Origin: Hyperoodon ampullatus
Lineage: Eukaryota; Chordata; Mammalia; Artiodactyla; Ziphiidae
NCBI GenBank assembly: GCA_949752795.1
Contig: OX457061.1
Location: 12,171,492-12,235,491, forward strand
DNA: 64,000 bases
Reading direction: 5' to 3'
Positions 1-46,000 of this stretch are shown here, piece by piece. The notes beneath the pieces are model-generated. The model was not told the DNA's origin. It did not search any database and saw only the letters and a program-made list of their open reading frames with translations. Each line of letters opens with the position of its first letter. The first letter of the stretch is position 1. Both the position numbers and the translations under genes were made by a program.

Positions 1-234
1 GCCTTTGTGCTCCTGTTGTACTTGTGTGCAGAATGGCTCTGTTGACTGTTTACTTAAGTAATCATAGTGCACATAATTTAAAAAGAAAACAACAAAGCCA
101 AAACCTGAAATCTTCTGGGAGTCTTATTAGTTCACTCAAATGCTGCTCTTCTTTTTATTTTTATTGTTTGGTAATTTGACAGGAACCCCTTGGTCAAACT
201 GTATCTGTCTCTCTTTATCCCATTTTCCCATTAG

Positions 235-32418
<32,184 letters not shown>

Positions 32419-32985
32419 CAAATGACAGAAGCTAATTCCTATTGAACAATACAGTACATACAGAATGTTAGAGAAAAAGCCTTTTTATCCTGCTTTCTTT
32501 GAACACATACTTGATCAAAATTATTTGTAAAGAACATCTTTCCTACTTTTTGATTTTAACAAACGCAAATTTAGTTCTCTAAAACTTGAAAACAAACAAA
32601 CAAAAAGAAACTAGTTCTGTGAAACGGTACCTCATTTCCGGAAAATAACTTATACCAGCCCTTCTGTTCTAGGGAAATAAGTCTAGCAGTTCAAAGTTTA
32701 AGTTTTAAGAGGAGTATCAGATTATGTAAAATTAAATTCGTGAAGGGTGTATAGTCTCAAACACTGATCACAAACTGCTTTGTTGTAACACAGAGTACTG
32801 CCTGGTTCCTGATGCAGTCACTGATGCTTAGCTGATTGATATGTATTTGCCCCAGGGCACATTAATTCGGGCTGTAGTTATTTTTTTTTAATACAATAGA
32901 GACTTTTCATTTAAACTTTAACTTTGTAAATATTGAAGTGTGTAATTAAAGCCAATAAAATATGGGTTTGAATATTGTTTTAGCT
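32419..32985 (+). other. STRBP: STRBP proximal 3' UTR
   Basis: AT-rich, non-coding and free of recognisable interspersed repeats from the TAG stop to the first strong poly(A) signal cluster. The end is placed about 25 nt past the AATAAA at 32954 and is an estimate. A longer 3' UTR is possible. Confidence 0.6.
32945..32959 (+). terminator. STRBP proximal poly(A) signals
   Basis: ATTAAA at 32945-32950 and canonical AATAAA at 32954-32959, about 530 nt after the stop codon. T/G-rich sequence follows (gttttagcttattatttttg), consistent with a downstream element. Not a transcription terminator in the bacterial sense. Confidence 0.65.
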
Positions 32986-35900
32986 TATTATTTTTGATAT
33001 GTTTTGGTATCAAATCATAAAGAATTGAAAACTAATAATAACTTAGCCCTAGAAACCCATTCATTTGTAACCAAACTGATAAAACAAAGCAAAGGCGATT
33101 GTTAGTTTGAGCCAGTCTATTTACTTTGTAAGCCCTTTGTACTCCTGCTGTACAAGGGCATCCCCATGATAAAGGTTTACTGTTATATGAGCATTGCTTA
33201 TTAAAATGATGGCACTACCCAGAGATGGGGAAGGAGGAATGTGATTATTTTAGTTTCCGAATTTCCAAGTTTTAAAAAATAATAAATTAATTGATCAATC
33301 ACCCTCTCTTGTTCTTGTGGCCTTCTTCACTCTGTAAGATACTGTGTTCACTCCCTGGCTTTTTTCATGCAGAGAGAAGATTAGCGATTTTTCTGGGATT
33401 CTTTGAAGGGTCTCTTATCCTCTTCAATTACATCAGAATCTAAAGCAGCAACAGGGTCCCCATAAAAACTTGCTCTTCGATTGTCCCAGTTCTTGTTGAG
33501 TGCTGCTGTGAAAAGTGACAGGTTTCAGCCATGGGTCAGCATTTATTTTTTAAGACACCTGATTAAGCTGGTGAAAAATGATCAGTCGGTAACATTGTGT
33601 TGTTCTGTAAAGGGTGCAGACCCAAGTCTTCCACTTGCATTCTCACCTTGTTTGGAAGCCTATGATGTTACTAGAAGGTAATGGTTTCATTAAGGTACTC
33701 ACCCCCATGAAGGCAACAGTGTGGTCCCATGTTGATATTTACAAGTTCCTGTGTCTTAAAAATATCCGTTTTTAGTATGAATTAGCTTTCCTCGTCTTTC
33801 TTCATTTCTGTTTTTTGGAGCTGAACAGTACCCATCGCTGAGAATGGGCTTCACAAAATACGGCAAATTTATGTGCCAGATTTCTTTGGGACCGCTAAAT
33901 GAGAATGAAACAGATAGTTTAAAACAAACGTTAGTGTTACTTATCAGAAATAAAATTTTTACACCATGCTTGTTACTTCTGCTCCTTGACCTTTTGTCTT
34001 TATTAGTGGTGGGTGATACTTTAATAAAACCTCATCACTTGCTGGAAGTAGCTGTGAACTTACCATTCTCATCCTGTGCATTAGTGGCTAGACGTACACA
34101 AGAGGGCCCATCTCAGCTGGGAGTTTTCATGTTTCATTGATTCGTTTTGCTGACCTATGGATGAAACAGAGCCATCACTGAGAAGAAAAAGCATGGCTGG
34201 TAGTGTCCATTTTTTATTAATTAAATATTTACAAACAGTCCTCTTTGTTTTTGGAATACTGTTAATTGGCAGCTGCAGCTGTATTGTTATTTGAAATTGA
34301 TTGTCAAATTTGCATTCCAAGTTGGAATCTCTTTGGAGATTTCTCTTTAGAAAATTCTTGTGAAGTCGCTGACTCAGCTTCATAACTCAACCCCTCTATA
34401 ATGGTGAAAATGGAGCTGTGCTGTTTTCCAACATGATGGCAGTCATTTCAAATGGTTTCTACCAAGTCTTTTTTTTTTTTTTTTTTTTTGTTGTTTGTTG
34501 GAAGTTACTAACCATGTTGTAAACCTGCCCAGTTGCTGCAAACTTTTACATTTCTCTGCTTTACTTAAAATAATTGAGCTGTCAGTCCTTTGTTAGAAGT
34601 GGTAACCATGCAAGTTCAACTGTTTAAATCTTGTAATGAATTAAGTGTCCTCCCCCTACCCCCACCCCCTTTACCCTTCCCACCCCTTCATTTTGTAATG
34701 AAAATTCCACTTACAGCTGAAAGAGCAGAGAAATATAAATGAAGCTTTTGGCTTCACCAAATTCTGTGAAATTAACAAAGTTTTGCTTCTCTGCTCTTTT
34801 CTCCACTGTAGGTGGTTTTTTCATTGACAGCCCCTATTGCCAGCCTCTGAGCGTCGCACCATTTATTATTCACTTGGGCCCTCAAGATTTCTTCTCTGAC
34901 TTCTAGAACCATCAGGTTGTCTGGCTTGAAATGGCAATTTCTATGTCTTAGTCTTAAGAGCAATGTGACCCCCTGAGGCTTTCCAGCTTTCAGACACAGC
35001 ACTCTGACACCTCCTTTTGGAAAGCAGTGAATGAGCATTTTAAAGAAGAGCAATACTTTATTCAGAGCCACGGTGTCTGTTTGAAAACTTTTCCTTTGGA
35101 AACCTAGCAATATCTGGATATACTTAGCCCCTCCTAGCCTAGTCTCTTGTCGGGGAGTCTACAGACCAATGTAGAACTTAGAATTAGTATATGAGCTGTG
35201 CTATCTTCTGACAGTTTTTAAACTTTTTTAGCACATAAACTGAATAGTTGCATTCCTGACTGCGTCAGTTAGCGCTATTATAATTCCTCAGAGATAGGGG
35301 TCCTCCTTGAAGCCATATTCTTTGCATGGGGGCTGGCACCCAGCCAGGGAGGTGGCCTGCAGCCGTGTTTCTTGAGGCTGTGGGAGCACCCCATCTCTTG
35401 TGCAAGGTAATTGGTCCAATAGATTCCCGACATACCTCATGCTGACTAGATGCAGTGCATGGTGCGGGGAAGCCAGGGCTCCTGGAGTCGTTTGTAGTCT
35501 CTCTCAAATTGTTAACCTGGGGAACAAACCACTGATAGGTTTTGCTGGTATTAGCCTTTTCTTCTTTTTTAAAATTTGGGTGAATGTTTGAAAATCATGA
35601 ATCAGTCATTCACCATTATTAATTGAAGAGCTGGGAATACCTCGTTAATGTATTTTTAAAACTGGTGTTGGATCCTCTGTGTATTTCAGGTTAATACTTT
35701 TAAGCAGTTTTCAGCACGTTTATCTCACTTTATTCTCGTTCTCCTTGGACCTTCGTAGCCATATCACTTGTATAAAATAGGCTGAGATATAGTGACTGTA
35801 AGCTGTGGTCTCAGTATACAAAGGTAAGCTCTTTTATTTTCTGATTAAAGAGAAAATTAAAAATCGATGAACACAACATGCATATATGACAATCATATAT

Positions 35901-36695
35901 TATGTATTTGATCTCTTAGGTCTTATATCATCACATTACTTTAAAATTTTTTATGATCTAAATGTGAAAGTTATTTTCAGCATTTTGTTTTTAATACCCT
36001 TATAATTACTTTCTCTTTGAGAGACATTTCACTTTTAAGTGTGTGTATGTGTATAGAAACTTATAACGTATATGCGAATTACACACACTTACCTGTTTAA
36101 CTAAAAGAATTCGGTGGTGGGAAGTGTTCACCTAAGAAGATTTTTACGTCAGGGCACTCTTTTGGCCAAAGTGCTGGAATTTCATAAGCAGCAAGATTGG
36201 TAACAGTGCCGGTAGGACCCATTTATATGTAGCTGTTACGTAAGCTGAGGATCAAAGTGCCAATTTCTCAAGGAGAGAGACTTCTCTGAGAAATGAATAT
36301 CTCTGATCTGTGTTGTATGCCCTAATACAACAGCAGCAAGAAGCCATAAAAAAAAAAAAGCAATAGAAAATGAAAAAAACCAAAATATTAAGGTAACTAT
36401 GGAAAAATATATAATTGACTGAGTTAAGCTAAGTATTTGCAGAATCAATTATGGCAAGACTCAGAATGGTAGATACCTGGTGTGCAGAGACCAAATAGAT
36501 GTAAGGCAATTCATCTGTCTTTTCCAGGTTAGGTAGATGATTTATTTCCCACCTGATTCAACCGTCATGGAGTTCATTTAAAAGATACGAGGGTTAGGCC
36601 AAATATTTTTAAAAGGATTTGCTTCTTCGTTACGTGTATTCATTCCATAAATGCATTTCATATGTGTTAGATGTTCTGTGCTAAGGTTGTACTTG

Positions 36696-36724
36696 ATATA
36701 TATATATATATAGATAGATAGATT
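36696..36724. repeat. (AT)n/(GATA)n simple repeat
   Basis: 17 nt of AT repeat followed by three GATA units, in the possible extended STRBP 3' UTR. Confidence 0.9.
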
Positions 36725-39700
36725 AAAATGAAGTTTATGTTTTATATTTGTCTCTAAGTAGTAGTTTTCTTTTTATTGCTAACTTTGAAGGTTGCTGGAA
36801 CAATTTTTTTCCCATACAGAATCTGTATGTACATTGAATGTGGCTTTGGCATGTATAAAAGGTTGAGTGAGGTCTAGTTGACTAGTACCAAGTACATTCC
36901 AATCCTGATCAAACAGCCAAGTGCCCCTTACCGGGACAGGTTCTTCTCTGGGTACTAGTGAAACAGGCTCCGCCCAGTGGAAACCTTTTAAGTCTGAGAG
37001 TCTCCTTGTTGGTGGAATTGGGCCTATTGTAAATATCCTAGGTTGGGAGCCAAATAATGCATTGGCAGTGTCAGAAGAGAATTTACTTAGTTAATAGTTT
37101 ATTTATAAATTATTTAATAATATGGGCCCTCTGACATCACTGAAAATGGGCATCATTTGGAAATTCACTCATTTTAAATTTCCCTGGCAGTTTTGAGAGC
37201 CTGAAACCAACTCTGGTTTATGTTCATGGACCTCTGCCCACGTAAGTGCAGTGAATGAAATGAATAACAAAGAGCCCAGTCCTTGAAAACCAGTTTTTAT
37301 AGTGAAGCGAAGGACAAAAGTGGTTAATTTAAACACTGACCACATTGTTTGATGACAAATGAGGGAAATTTTACTCTTATAATCATTCATTATCATTTCC
37401 CTGTTTCTTGGGTTTCATTAATAACTGCAGTGGAGGTAAATCTTCAGTAGTGAGTTAGAGGAGTGAACTAAGGAGATCTGCCCCCTTCCCCCAACCCCAA
37501 CAGTTAGATTTCTAGTAATCTAGAGCCCTAAAAATCAGGGACATTGAGAGCAGTTAAAGCTGAGAACAACCTGCTCTGTGAGTGGTCTTCCTGCAACTCC
37601 ATTCAGCGTATGCCAGTGCCTCCCTGGTGGTGCTGGGATGGGGGTGGTCCCTCTGAAGTCACCCAGAACAAAAAAGGTTCTGTTGTATTCAGACTCGTAC
37701 TCTGAAACCATCTGAGGCCATGCCATCCACTGACCAGTCTCAGTGTTACTAGGAGGCCAGGAAGGGCGATGGGTGGTAAATGACCAACCTGCAGAGCCAG
37801 GAAGCTGTCTACCACTGAGGTGAGTTCAATATTGACGTGTTTCTCTCTCGCAGTTACTTACAGAGCACAGAGCTAGGACTTCTTATGTAAGTTCCTTCCT
37901 TTCCTAATAGCATCTTCCAGAAAGTCTGTTTTAAGTCAAGAATTGAAGTTGACTTAGTTGTAAGAATAGATATCCTTTCCCACAATATCATTTTAGGTAA
38001 GAGCTAACAGCTTCCATTGATGCTTGAAGCAGTGATCTTTGGAGATTTTTTAAAAATAGCAGCATAATGCAAATTAGGTTATGTAAGCTTTATAGCACAG
38101 CTAGAAATAGGGACTAGAAACCATGTGGGACTCTGGGCCACAGTATATTTCTCTCCCTCCAGCAAATTCCTGTGGGGCCTAGGAATTAGATTCTGAGTTA
38201 ATACACAGAGTGCTTTGACTAGTACCTGGTACAGAGTAAGTGCTCAGTAAATGCTGACCGTTCTTACCATGGTTGGCTGAGGTGACAAAATATGTGTGGG
38301 AGGCTGGGCTGTGCTGGCAGGTAGTGGAGAAGCAGGTGCGTGGCCTGCTTGTGGGGGAGCGGCATGGGTTCTTCAGTGTTGACAGGTTTGGGATACTCCA
38401 GGCTTTGGGAGAGGACTCCTAGCATCTTCGGGTCAGTCAGGAGATACAAAGCAAACACTGGGTGAGACCTGGTGTGGGAGGCTGCTGCAGATCCGTGCTG
38501 GATGAAGATGCTCATGTTTCTGTGTGGTAGTTAATCATCGGGCAGTCTGTTGCCAGGGGTTCGTAATACTTGCTTTGGGATTTAGGTGTGCTTGGAACTT
38601 CAAAGGGGCTGAGCTTATCAACCTGCTGATTCTAAGTTTCCTGCCAGTGCATTAATTAGTAAGAAAAGAGTGTGTGTTTGATTACAGCTAGCCCCAGAAT
38701 GTGACATTCAGAGCTCACCACTTATTTGGCAGGTAGAAAGCAAGTTACTATAAACCACAGAAAAGAAAGAGGAGACCGGGTGGCATGCTTAGAAGGCTGT
38801 TGACTCAGATGCTTCTCTCTTCCAGTTTGCTGCAACACCTTGGGAAAAAAAAATCTGTACTTAACACCACTCGAAGCCTTCCTCTTGCCTGTTAATCGTA
38901 GAAAAAAACATACCTGTCTATCCATTCTTCTCTCTGTGTCCGTCTACCCATTTATCTATCTGGACACAGTTGGGAAGTTGCTTTTCAGCAGAAAGAAAAA
39001 TGAGGAGATGGTTGGTCTGAATAAAGGGTGAGCATCTTCCTGTCTATCTCTGGCTCGCATGTGTCTACGTGGACCTCTGGAGAAAAGTGTGCAGTCGCAT
39101 CCGTCTCGTAGAGGTGAGCTGAGTGGGGAATACAGATCGAGTTCTGTGATGCTCTAAGGTTATAAAAACTGTGTAGACAGGACTGAGTGTTACTTTTAAA
39201 GGCAAATAAGGTAATTTGCATTATAGTCAAGAGGCTTTTCTTCAATCCAGGAGATATTTGTGTCAGTGATGTCCTGGCAGAAGTGACCCCATTCCTCAGC
39301 TGTAGCCATCTGGGTGGAATTCTTGCCTCAGTAACGAACACTGAGGGAAGGCTGAGGGAAGGCCTCGGGGGTTCTTTTGTTTGTTTTGCCTTGATCAGTC
39401 AGTTGTTAACACCTTAATTACTTGGTCCTTCTAAGGAGGGTCTTAGGGTCTTTCTTGGCAGAACTTTGCTATTTCTGCAAACTATGCTGTCTCTGCTGGT
39501 GGGTAGTGTGGAGATTGCCACCATCTGCCCAGGCAGTTTAAGAGTCAGATTAGCATATCCTAGCTGGAGATGTGGTCCTGAGTCATCTTTTTGCTGCTTA
39601 TGGCCCCCAGGAGGTAACGGGATTAGCCTGCTGCAGTGAGGGCATTCTCTTTGCGCTGCCTGGGAGCCTAGTCTCTCTCTGCTTTGTTTCAGTTTCTCCT

Positions 39701-39854
39701 ACCTTGATCCTTTTGTGTGGTTTGGAAGAACAGTCTCTGCATTCACATGTCAGCTGAATGTCCCAGGTAGTTAACAGTGGCCCTCAGTTTAGGTCAGTTT
39801 GGGCTGTGGGCAGCAGTGGATGGAAGAAAGGAGAGCGGGAAGAAAGATGCTAAA

Positions 39855-40030
39855 ATTGGTACCTTGTGTGTGCCAGGCACTTGGACATTTTTCTTATTTC
39901 TCAGCCTTCTTGAAGGTGGTATTATTCTTATTTTACAGATGAAAAAACTGAGGCTCAGAGTTAAGTGCTAGAGTCAAGAATGAAATCCAGCTCTGTTCAG
40001 TGCCAGAGCCTTTTTCTGCTGTACCATGCT
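39855..40030 (-). repeat. MIR SINE fragment, antisense
   Basis: 'gtgccaggcacttggacattttt' and 'ttacagatgaaaaaactgaggctcagagttaag' are antisense MIR. Confidence 0.75.
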
Positions 40031-41189
40031 ATGGATTAAAAGTCTGGAAAGAAGGTGAGGAAGCACATCGGGGGACAGGAAGGTGGTGTGTGGGCAGTGA
40101 GGCAAGGCCGAATGGAGCCTAAAAAGGGCCTGAACACAAGCCAGGGGCCTCACTGGCACAGGATCTTTCGAGCTCACCGACTCAAACCAATCCCAGGCTC
40201 CTGTGCTAGAATCTAGGCTTTGACTTGAGATCATTTTAGACCAGATATCCTGGCCTAAAATAGGGCTGTTTTCTTTTAGAGCAGTTGGAAAAGATTAACA
40301 AACTGGAAAGATAGACTGGAGGGCTGAGGTGTGGCTGTATAAACAGAGGAAGCTTTTGCATTTGAAGCTTGTTTTTCTGTTTGAATATCAATGAGAAATG
40401 GAGGTGTGCGTTTTCATTTAGCTAATGCTTTCTGAGTACACGCTATCTGGCCTGAGATTGGTGATGGGGATGTCTTAAAAGATTTGAGCCAGACTCTGAA
40501 GGAGAGCTGGTGAGGCTGGGCTCATTGGGTCAAAGGAAGAGGGGTGGTCCAGGGTTGGGGTGTTAGTGCAGAGAGGTGGTCCTGGGCAAGTGTTGAGCAG
40601 AGATGGGGGTGAGGGGCAGATTGCAGTGGCCTGTTCTGCTTGCCAGGAGTGTCCCCTGGACTCGGCCTCACGGAAGGCTGTGGTCCCCTCACCAGCTCCT
40701 CGGCATTAGTGCTGGCTGGGTCTCTGCTTAGGGTTAGGTGGGCGTGGAGGTGGATGCAGAATCCTCTTCAGGGAAAGATATTCTTCCCTAACCCCAATTC
40801 ACCACCAGCCTTGGCAGTTGCCGTTTTTCTGAGCCACCTGCCATAATCCTGGAGCGGAACAGGAAGAATGAACCTCTTGTAAACCCAGGTTGTAGTTCTT
40901 GAGCCGCGGCTTGCGGAGGGAATGGCAGCTGCGTGTGTAGCGTGCCAGCAGAGCTCTCTCCGGGCCGTGACTGTGTTCCCTGCCCTGATGGTCCCACTCA
41001 GAGAAGCTGCAGCGCAGGGGTGGTTGTTCCCACTGCACAGACAAGAAAATTGAAGCCAAGAGGCCTCTGCAAACCACCAGCTTATTTGTGGTGAAACACC
41101 GTGGCTCCTGGTAAGTGAGTTTTTAATCACACAGAAGAAATGGCATTTCTCCTGTTTTTAGTGTTAACAGAAGCCCTTTCTTAGGGATG

Positions 41190-41310
41190 AGATTTGAGCT
41201 CCACCACAACTGTGGGATCTAGAAATTTCCTCCTTTTACAGATGAGGAAATAGAGGCTTAGACAAGATGACTTGCCCAAAATTACACAGCTAGTTAGTGG
41301 CTGAGCCCAC
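41190..41310 (-). repeat. MIR SINE fragment, antisense
   Basis: 'ttacagatgaggaaatagaggcttagacaagatgacttgcccaa' followed by 'acacagctagttagtggctgagcc'. Confidence 0.75.
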
Positions 41311-42539
41311 CCATCCTGCTGGTGCTGCGCTCACCACTGGTGGTTGGTGTTGACAGTCTAGGCTGCCGCCCATCCTGTTTTCTAAAACTGTTTGGCAAGT
41401 TTCCTCTCCTCTTTACGAGGCATTCGTTCTACTTACCTTTCTTCCAGACTTCTGGGATGTGTCCTGTGTGGTTTGAGACAAAACACGCAGAAAGCCACCT
41501 CTCTCTCCCTGACCCCCCTCCCCCCGTGAAAAAGAGAAACCAGACTTCGGGCTCATTCTTCTATGGCTAACCTGGCTCCTGGGCAAGGGTACTGACTGGC
41601 CAGCCTTGGGCCAGGTGGCCTGTTTGTTGTTGTTTTCTTTGCCAGCTGCACAGTTGGGTCTGTTTCCACAGACCATCTTCTTGTGCTGTAACTGAACCCT
41701 GTAATAAAGTGCAAACCAGTAATTGCCATCGGAGAGATCCCCAGGCGTTGTATGGAGGGAAGGGATGTGCTGTTGGGAGTGTGCTTTTCCACTGAGCTCC
41801 ATCCACGTTTTGGTTGTCAGCTGTCATGTTTCTGGCTAGGCCTTCCTTGTGTGCTGCAACCAAAGGGGTCGCCCTCACAGTCGCCTTCCCAGAGCGCTGG
41901 TGCCAGGGTCTCACTGGGCCCTTCCACGATGTAGACAGTCTCAGAAGATGCTCAGCTCTGACGTCCTTCAGGCCCTTGGAGGCTGCATTATGGGAGGTAC
42001 GGCGGCCATCATCCTGGAGGGGATCACTCCTTCCACATCACCTGGAAGGTGGCACCTGAGGAACTCAGGAAAGCTGAAAGCACCGCAAGATGGGATAGGT
42101 TGAGGCTGCTGAAGGACAGACCTGGAGAGATCATGGACCTTTCCATCAGCTGTTTTAAAGGGTTGTATTTACTTGTCGTATGTGGTTCCAGAAGGGGAAA
42201 GATAGTTACGGTAAAGCCAGCTGGGCAGTTTGAGCTAAAGTGTGCCTCTCATGAGGTCTGGTGAGAAGTGGGCCCCATGTTACCAGGAGGGCTTAGGCAG
42301 GAAGCCAGCTGTTTGGATACTGCAGAGGAAGGTCTTCCATGGGGTGTCAGTTTGCACAGAATGCTGATGTGGCTGGTGACACTGTCAAGACCGCTTCTCC
42401 CCTCCTGGGCACATGGATTTATTGGAAACATTCACTGTCACCTCCTACTACTAACCAGGTTGTGCTGGGGGAGGAGCACTGGAGGAACAGCTTAGAAGGT
42501 GAGACCCCTGACCAAGAAGGAGCCCAGGAAGGGGGAGGG

Positions 42540-43050
42540 GACTGTGCGGGGCCTTGAACCGAACAAGAGCCATCTTCTGTGCTTGGGAGAAGGGCTCCCA
42601 CTCAGTCCAGGAGCGGAGCCAGGCCTGTGAAGAGACTTAAGAGCTGCGTGACTTAGAGAGTGAGAGGGGCTCCAGCAGATGTGGCCACGGCTTCCGCAGA
42701 GCCCGGCATCCAGCTGGCTGGGAGGTCTCAAGGAGGGGCGCCTGGTGTGCGCAGAAGGGCACGGCTTCTCAGGACGGCATGGAGGTGCTTGTTAATGGGA
42801 ACCTGGGAAGTGGGATGGTTAGGAGGGTGAAGTAGCAGACGGCACGTGTAGTTTGGGGCCACTTCGTGAAAGGCCTTGGGTGCCGTGCCCTGCAGTGCTT
42901 ACCATCTTCCAGAACGGTGAGAGAATTCTGGAGGATCGGTTTGGACAGCTGGATGGGGAAGGACCAAAGGAAGGAGTCAGAGGCTGTTGCAGATGCCCGG
43001 ATGAAGGATGAAGGAGGCCGGCTGAGGGCGTCAGAGGCAGGAATGGCATC
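42540..43050 (-). mobile_element. L2 LINE fragment, antisense
   Basis: 'gccacttcgtgaaaggccttggg' and 'gaggctgttgcagatgcccgg' match antisense L2 ORF2. Diverged; ends approximate. Confidence 0.45.
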
Positions 43051-46000
43051 TCTTCATAGTCCAGGCTCCTTGCCTGGGCCCAGCAGGAGGTTATGGGGCC
43101 AGGGAACCACAGGAACCCCACGTGCAGCCAGGGAACTGGGGGCCGCTGTTCAGTAGGTGCCTGGGACCAAGACAGGAAAGGGGGGTGGTGGTGGGGAGAG
43201 GCGTTGCAGTGTAGCAAGGGCCATCTCCATGGGCCAGGAAGCGGGGATTCGGTGGGCCTGACTTTCTCGTGGGTGCAGGGGCTCTGAGCCCCCTTCTTGT
43301 GCTCTCTGGGAAGCGTCTCCTCTGGCAAAGGACAGAGAGGTTTATGGGCTGGTCAGTCAGAATCTTACCCTTTCCCTGCGTTTCTGCTCTGCTGAGTTTG
43401 CCAGTCAAAGGGAGTGGCAGATAGTGGATGTTCGCTGGTACAGAGGCTTCTGCTTTTAAAAAAAGTAACGTTTTGGCTTCTTTACCTGGGCAAGGGCTGG
43501 AGTTCATTGGATTCAGCATTTGTAGAGCAGGGTCTTTAGCCGGGGGAAGGTACACACTTGCTCCACGGAGTACTACAGGGAAGGGAAAAAGACGCAATTG
43601 TAAGATTACTAGAGCATTTGCTTTGGGCCTCAGTTTTGTGTCTGTCCTGCCACCTCTGGCTCATTCTGCACAGGTGGGCAGGGAGACCCGAGGAGGGGTC
43701 GGGGTGGTTTCTGCACTTCTGTGTTTCTATACCTCTGTTGGGGACGGGGCTAAAAAGGCGGTGGTGGTTTTGAGCCTTTAGGTCAGAGCTCTGAAAGGTT
43801 AGGGTTCACTGAGACCCTGATTGCATCGGCCTTTGGGGTGACCAGGTGTCTCTAACTACGAGTGGCCTTGTTTGTTTAGCCCAGTGGGCCACAGAAAAAT
43901 CACCTTTTTGCCTGTTCAGTGTGGAAATCGATGGGAACGCTGCCTCGGGCCTGGTGTTGACAAACTTTCTGGAAAGGTCCAGGGAGTAACTCTTTCAGGC
44001 TTGTGGCCCATTTGCTCTGTCACAGCTACTCAGCTCTGCCGTTTCAGCAGCACCCGCGCAGCCAGAGGCAGAGTGTAGACAGACAGGCGTGGCTGCAGGC
44101 CACACTTGGCCAATCCCTGCCTTGGACTGTGGCGGTTACTCACCCTCTGGCTTAATTGTGACTGGAAGCTTCCTCCCGTCTGCTGCCTGGGCCCATCTAT
44201 CTTCCCACGAAGGCTTCCTGCTCATCTGTTAGGTGTGCAGCTCTTGCCCAGAAGGACCTCAGATTTTGAGTGAGAGGTGGGCCCTTTCGGGGGAGCGGGT
44301 GCTGCAGAGTGAAATACAGAACGGGGCTCAGGGAGAGAAGGCCGAGGGTGAACCCGGAGAGCCTGAGGAGGGAAGGAGGCAGCTCCGGAGAGGAGGACAG
44401 CTGGGGCCCAGCCTGTGAATAAAGGGTGCTGGGGAGCCAGTGGGAGGTTGTGCTCAGGAAGGTGAAGTGATCACAGATGCACTTTGGAAAGATCCTCTGG
44501 TTGGGGAAGACGACGTTTGTGGTTACTAGTAGTGTCTTTCAGTTTAGTGTGGACTCTTTTGCCCAGAGTCTGGTTACTGGTACCCGAGTGGGAAGGAGAG
44601 ACCCCCTGAGTTGGGTAGCTTTTCTGGCCGCCGGCTCCAGGGGGCCAGTGAGTGGCACAGTTTTTGACATGGCAGAGCTTGACAAGGTCTGCCGTCTTCG
44701 GGCTTCTTCTCCCTCACTATCCAGAGATAGCTTAAATGGCAAGACAAATGAAACGCCCTGTCTCATGTCTAATTTTGGATCGGGGCCTTGGTGTATGAGG
44801 GTGAAAAATGCTAGGGATGGGCTTCCCCTCACTTCAGAATGGAGTTAACCTGGCACGAAAGCCTTACGGAGCTAGTACCTGTAAACCGAGGCAAGATGCA
44901 CAGGCCGGAGCAGGTGCTGCTCAGGTGCATCCTGACGCTCTAGGCCAGGACTGACGTCGGGCTGGGGGAGACTGCAGATCGGACACGGCGCCGGCCCCAA
45001 GGTGCTCTGTGTAGTTGGGGCAAGGAAAAGACTCTATATAGTGCTTTCTACTCTCCACAGTATCTTCCTTCAGAGATGTTTCTAGGCAGGTGAAGGGAAC
45101 TGCTGTTGACTGAGCACCGTGAGGTGAGGTTCCAGGGGCGCGAGCTGCCAGCGTTCTCCCTTGACGTGGACAGAAGCCTGGAGGGGCGCTGGCTTCACGA
45201 GCCCATGAAGAGGCCTGCGCAGATGCTGTTTCCTTGAAACCCGCACGGGCCCGTAGGAGTGGGTGAGGATCACGCGCGGCTCAGAGGAGGGAAGGCGCTT
45301 GCCCGAGGCCCCTGCTCTGAGTGAGGGCACGGGTGAGGGTTGTGGAATGAAGAGTCGCAGAGAAGCCACAGCTCCAGGGCACGCGGGCTGCTGCCTTGGG
45401 GCTCCTCAGGCTCCGGGAGGCAGTGCTCTCAGCATGGCAGCGGGCACATAACTGCCCATCTCTAAGGGGCACGGCCTGGGTCTTCCAGAGGTGTTTCTGG
45501 GGTCCTGGAACGGCAAAGACAGAGGCAGGCCTGGCCCAGCCGGATGTGCCTCCAGCCGTGGTCTTTCATCGGGCAGCTCAGCCTGCGCTGCGGCTCTGGC
45601 CTCACAGGGAGGCTTGTGTCTGGGGCACCCTAGACCCTCGTGGAGCTGGAGCCTGGCCCCTGCCCCATCCTGGCCCACGGCCATAAGCTAGATGCCATCT
45701 GTCTCATTTTCCTGCTTGGGGAAACAGATGATGGTCTGAAAGTTCTTTTTTTGATTCTAACCTAAATATTTCTGCTGTTCTGGGAAGACTTTTTAAAATT
45801 TTTGTTCATGAAGATGAACCATGGATAAGGATAGGAGTTTAGATAGCTAAGAAGACTGTCTTCTCCACTTGTAGTTCCCAATCAAGAAAGCTGCACCTCC
45901 AGCCTCTTCCCCGCTGCCTTCCACCGGCGGGAGCTCCTCCCCTCACAGACGCTCTCGGGCTTAAGCTGCGGTTAAGCTGGCGCTCCTTTCCTTTCCTTTC

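Noticed and set aside
42819..43597. Overlapping minus-strand frames of 168-169 codons
   Set aside because: Two frames overlap each other and an antisense L2 fragment. Both are Pro/Ser-rich translations of GC-rich DNA with no family resemblance.
45100..45700. Possible CpG island or promoter in the GC-rich stretch
   Set aside because: CpG sites are present but not dense throughout, and no first exon or conserved promoter motif could be identified.
45660..45760. Imperfect stem around atgccatctgtctcattttcc / ggggaaacagatgatggt considered as a miRNA hairpin (expected miR-600 position)
   Set aside because: The sequence does not match miR-600 and resembles the MIR core motif folding on itself; the stem has bulges and is short.
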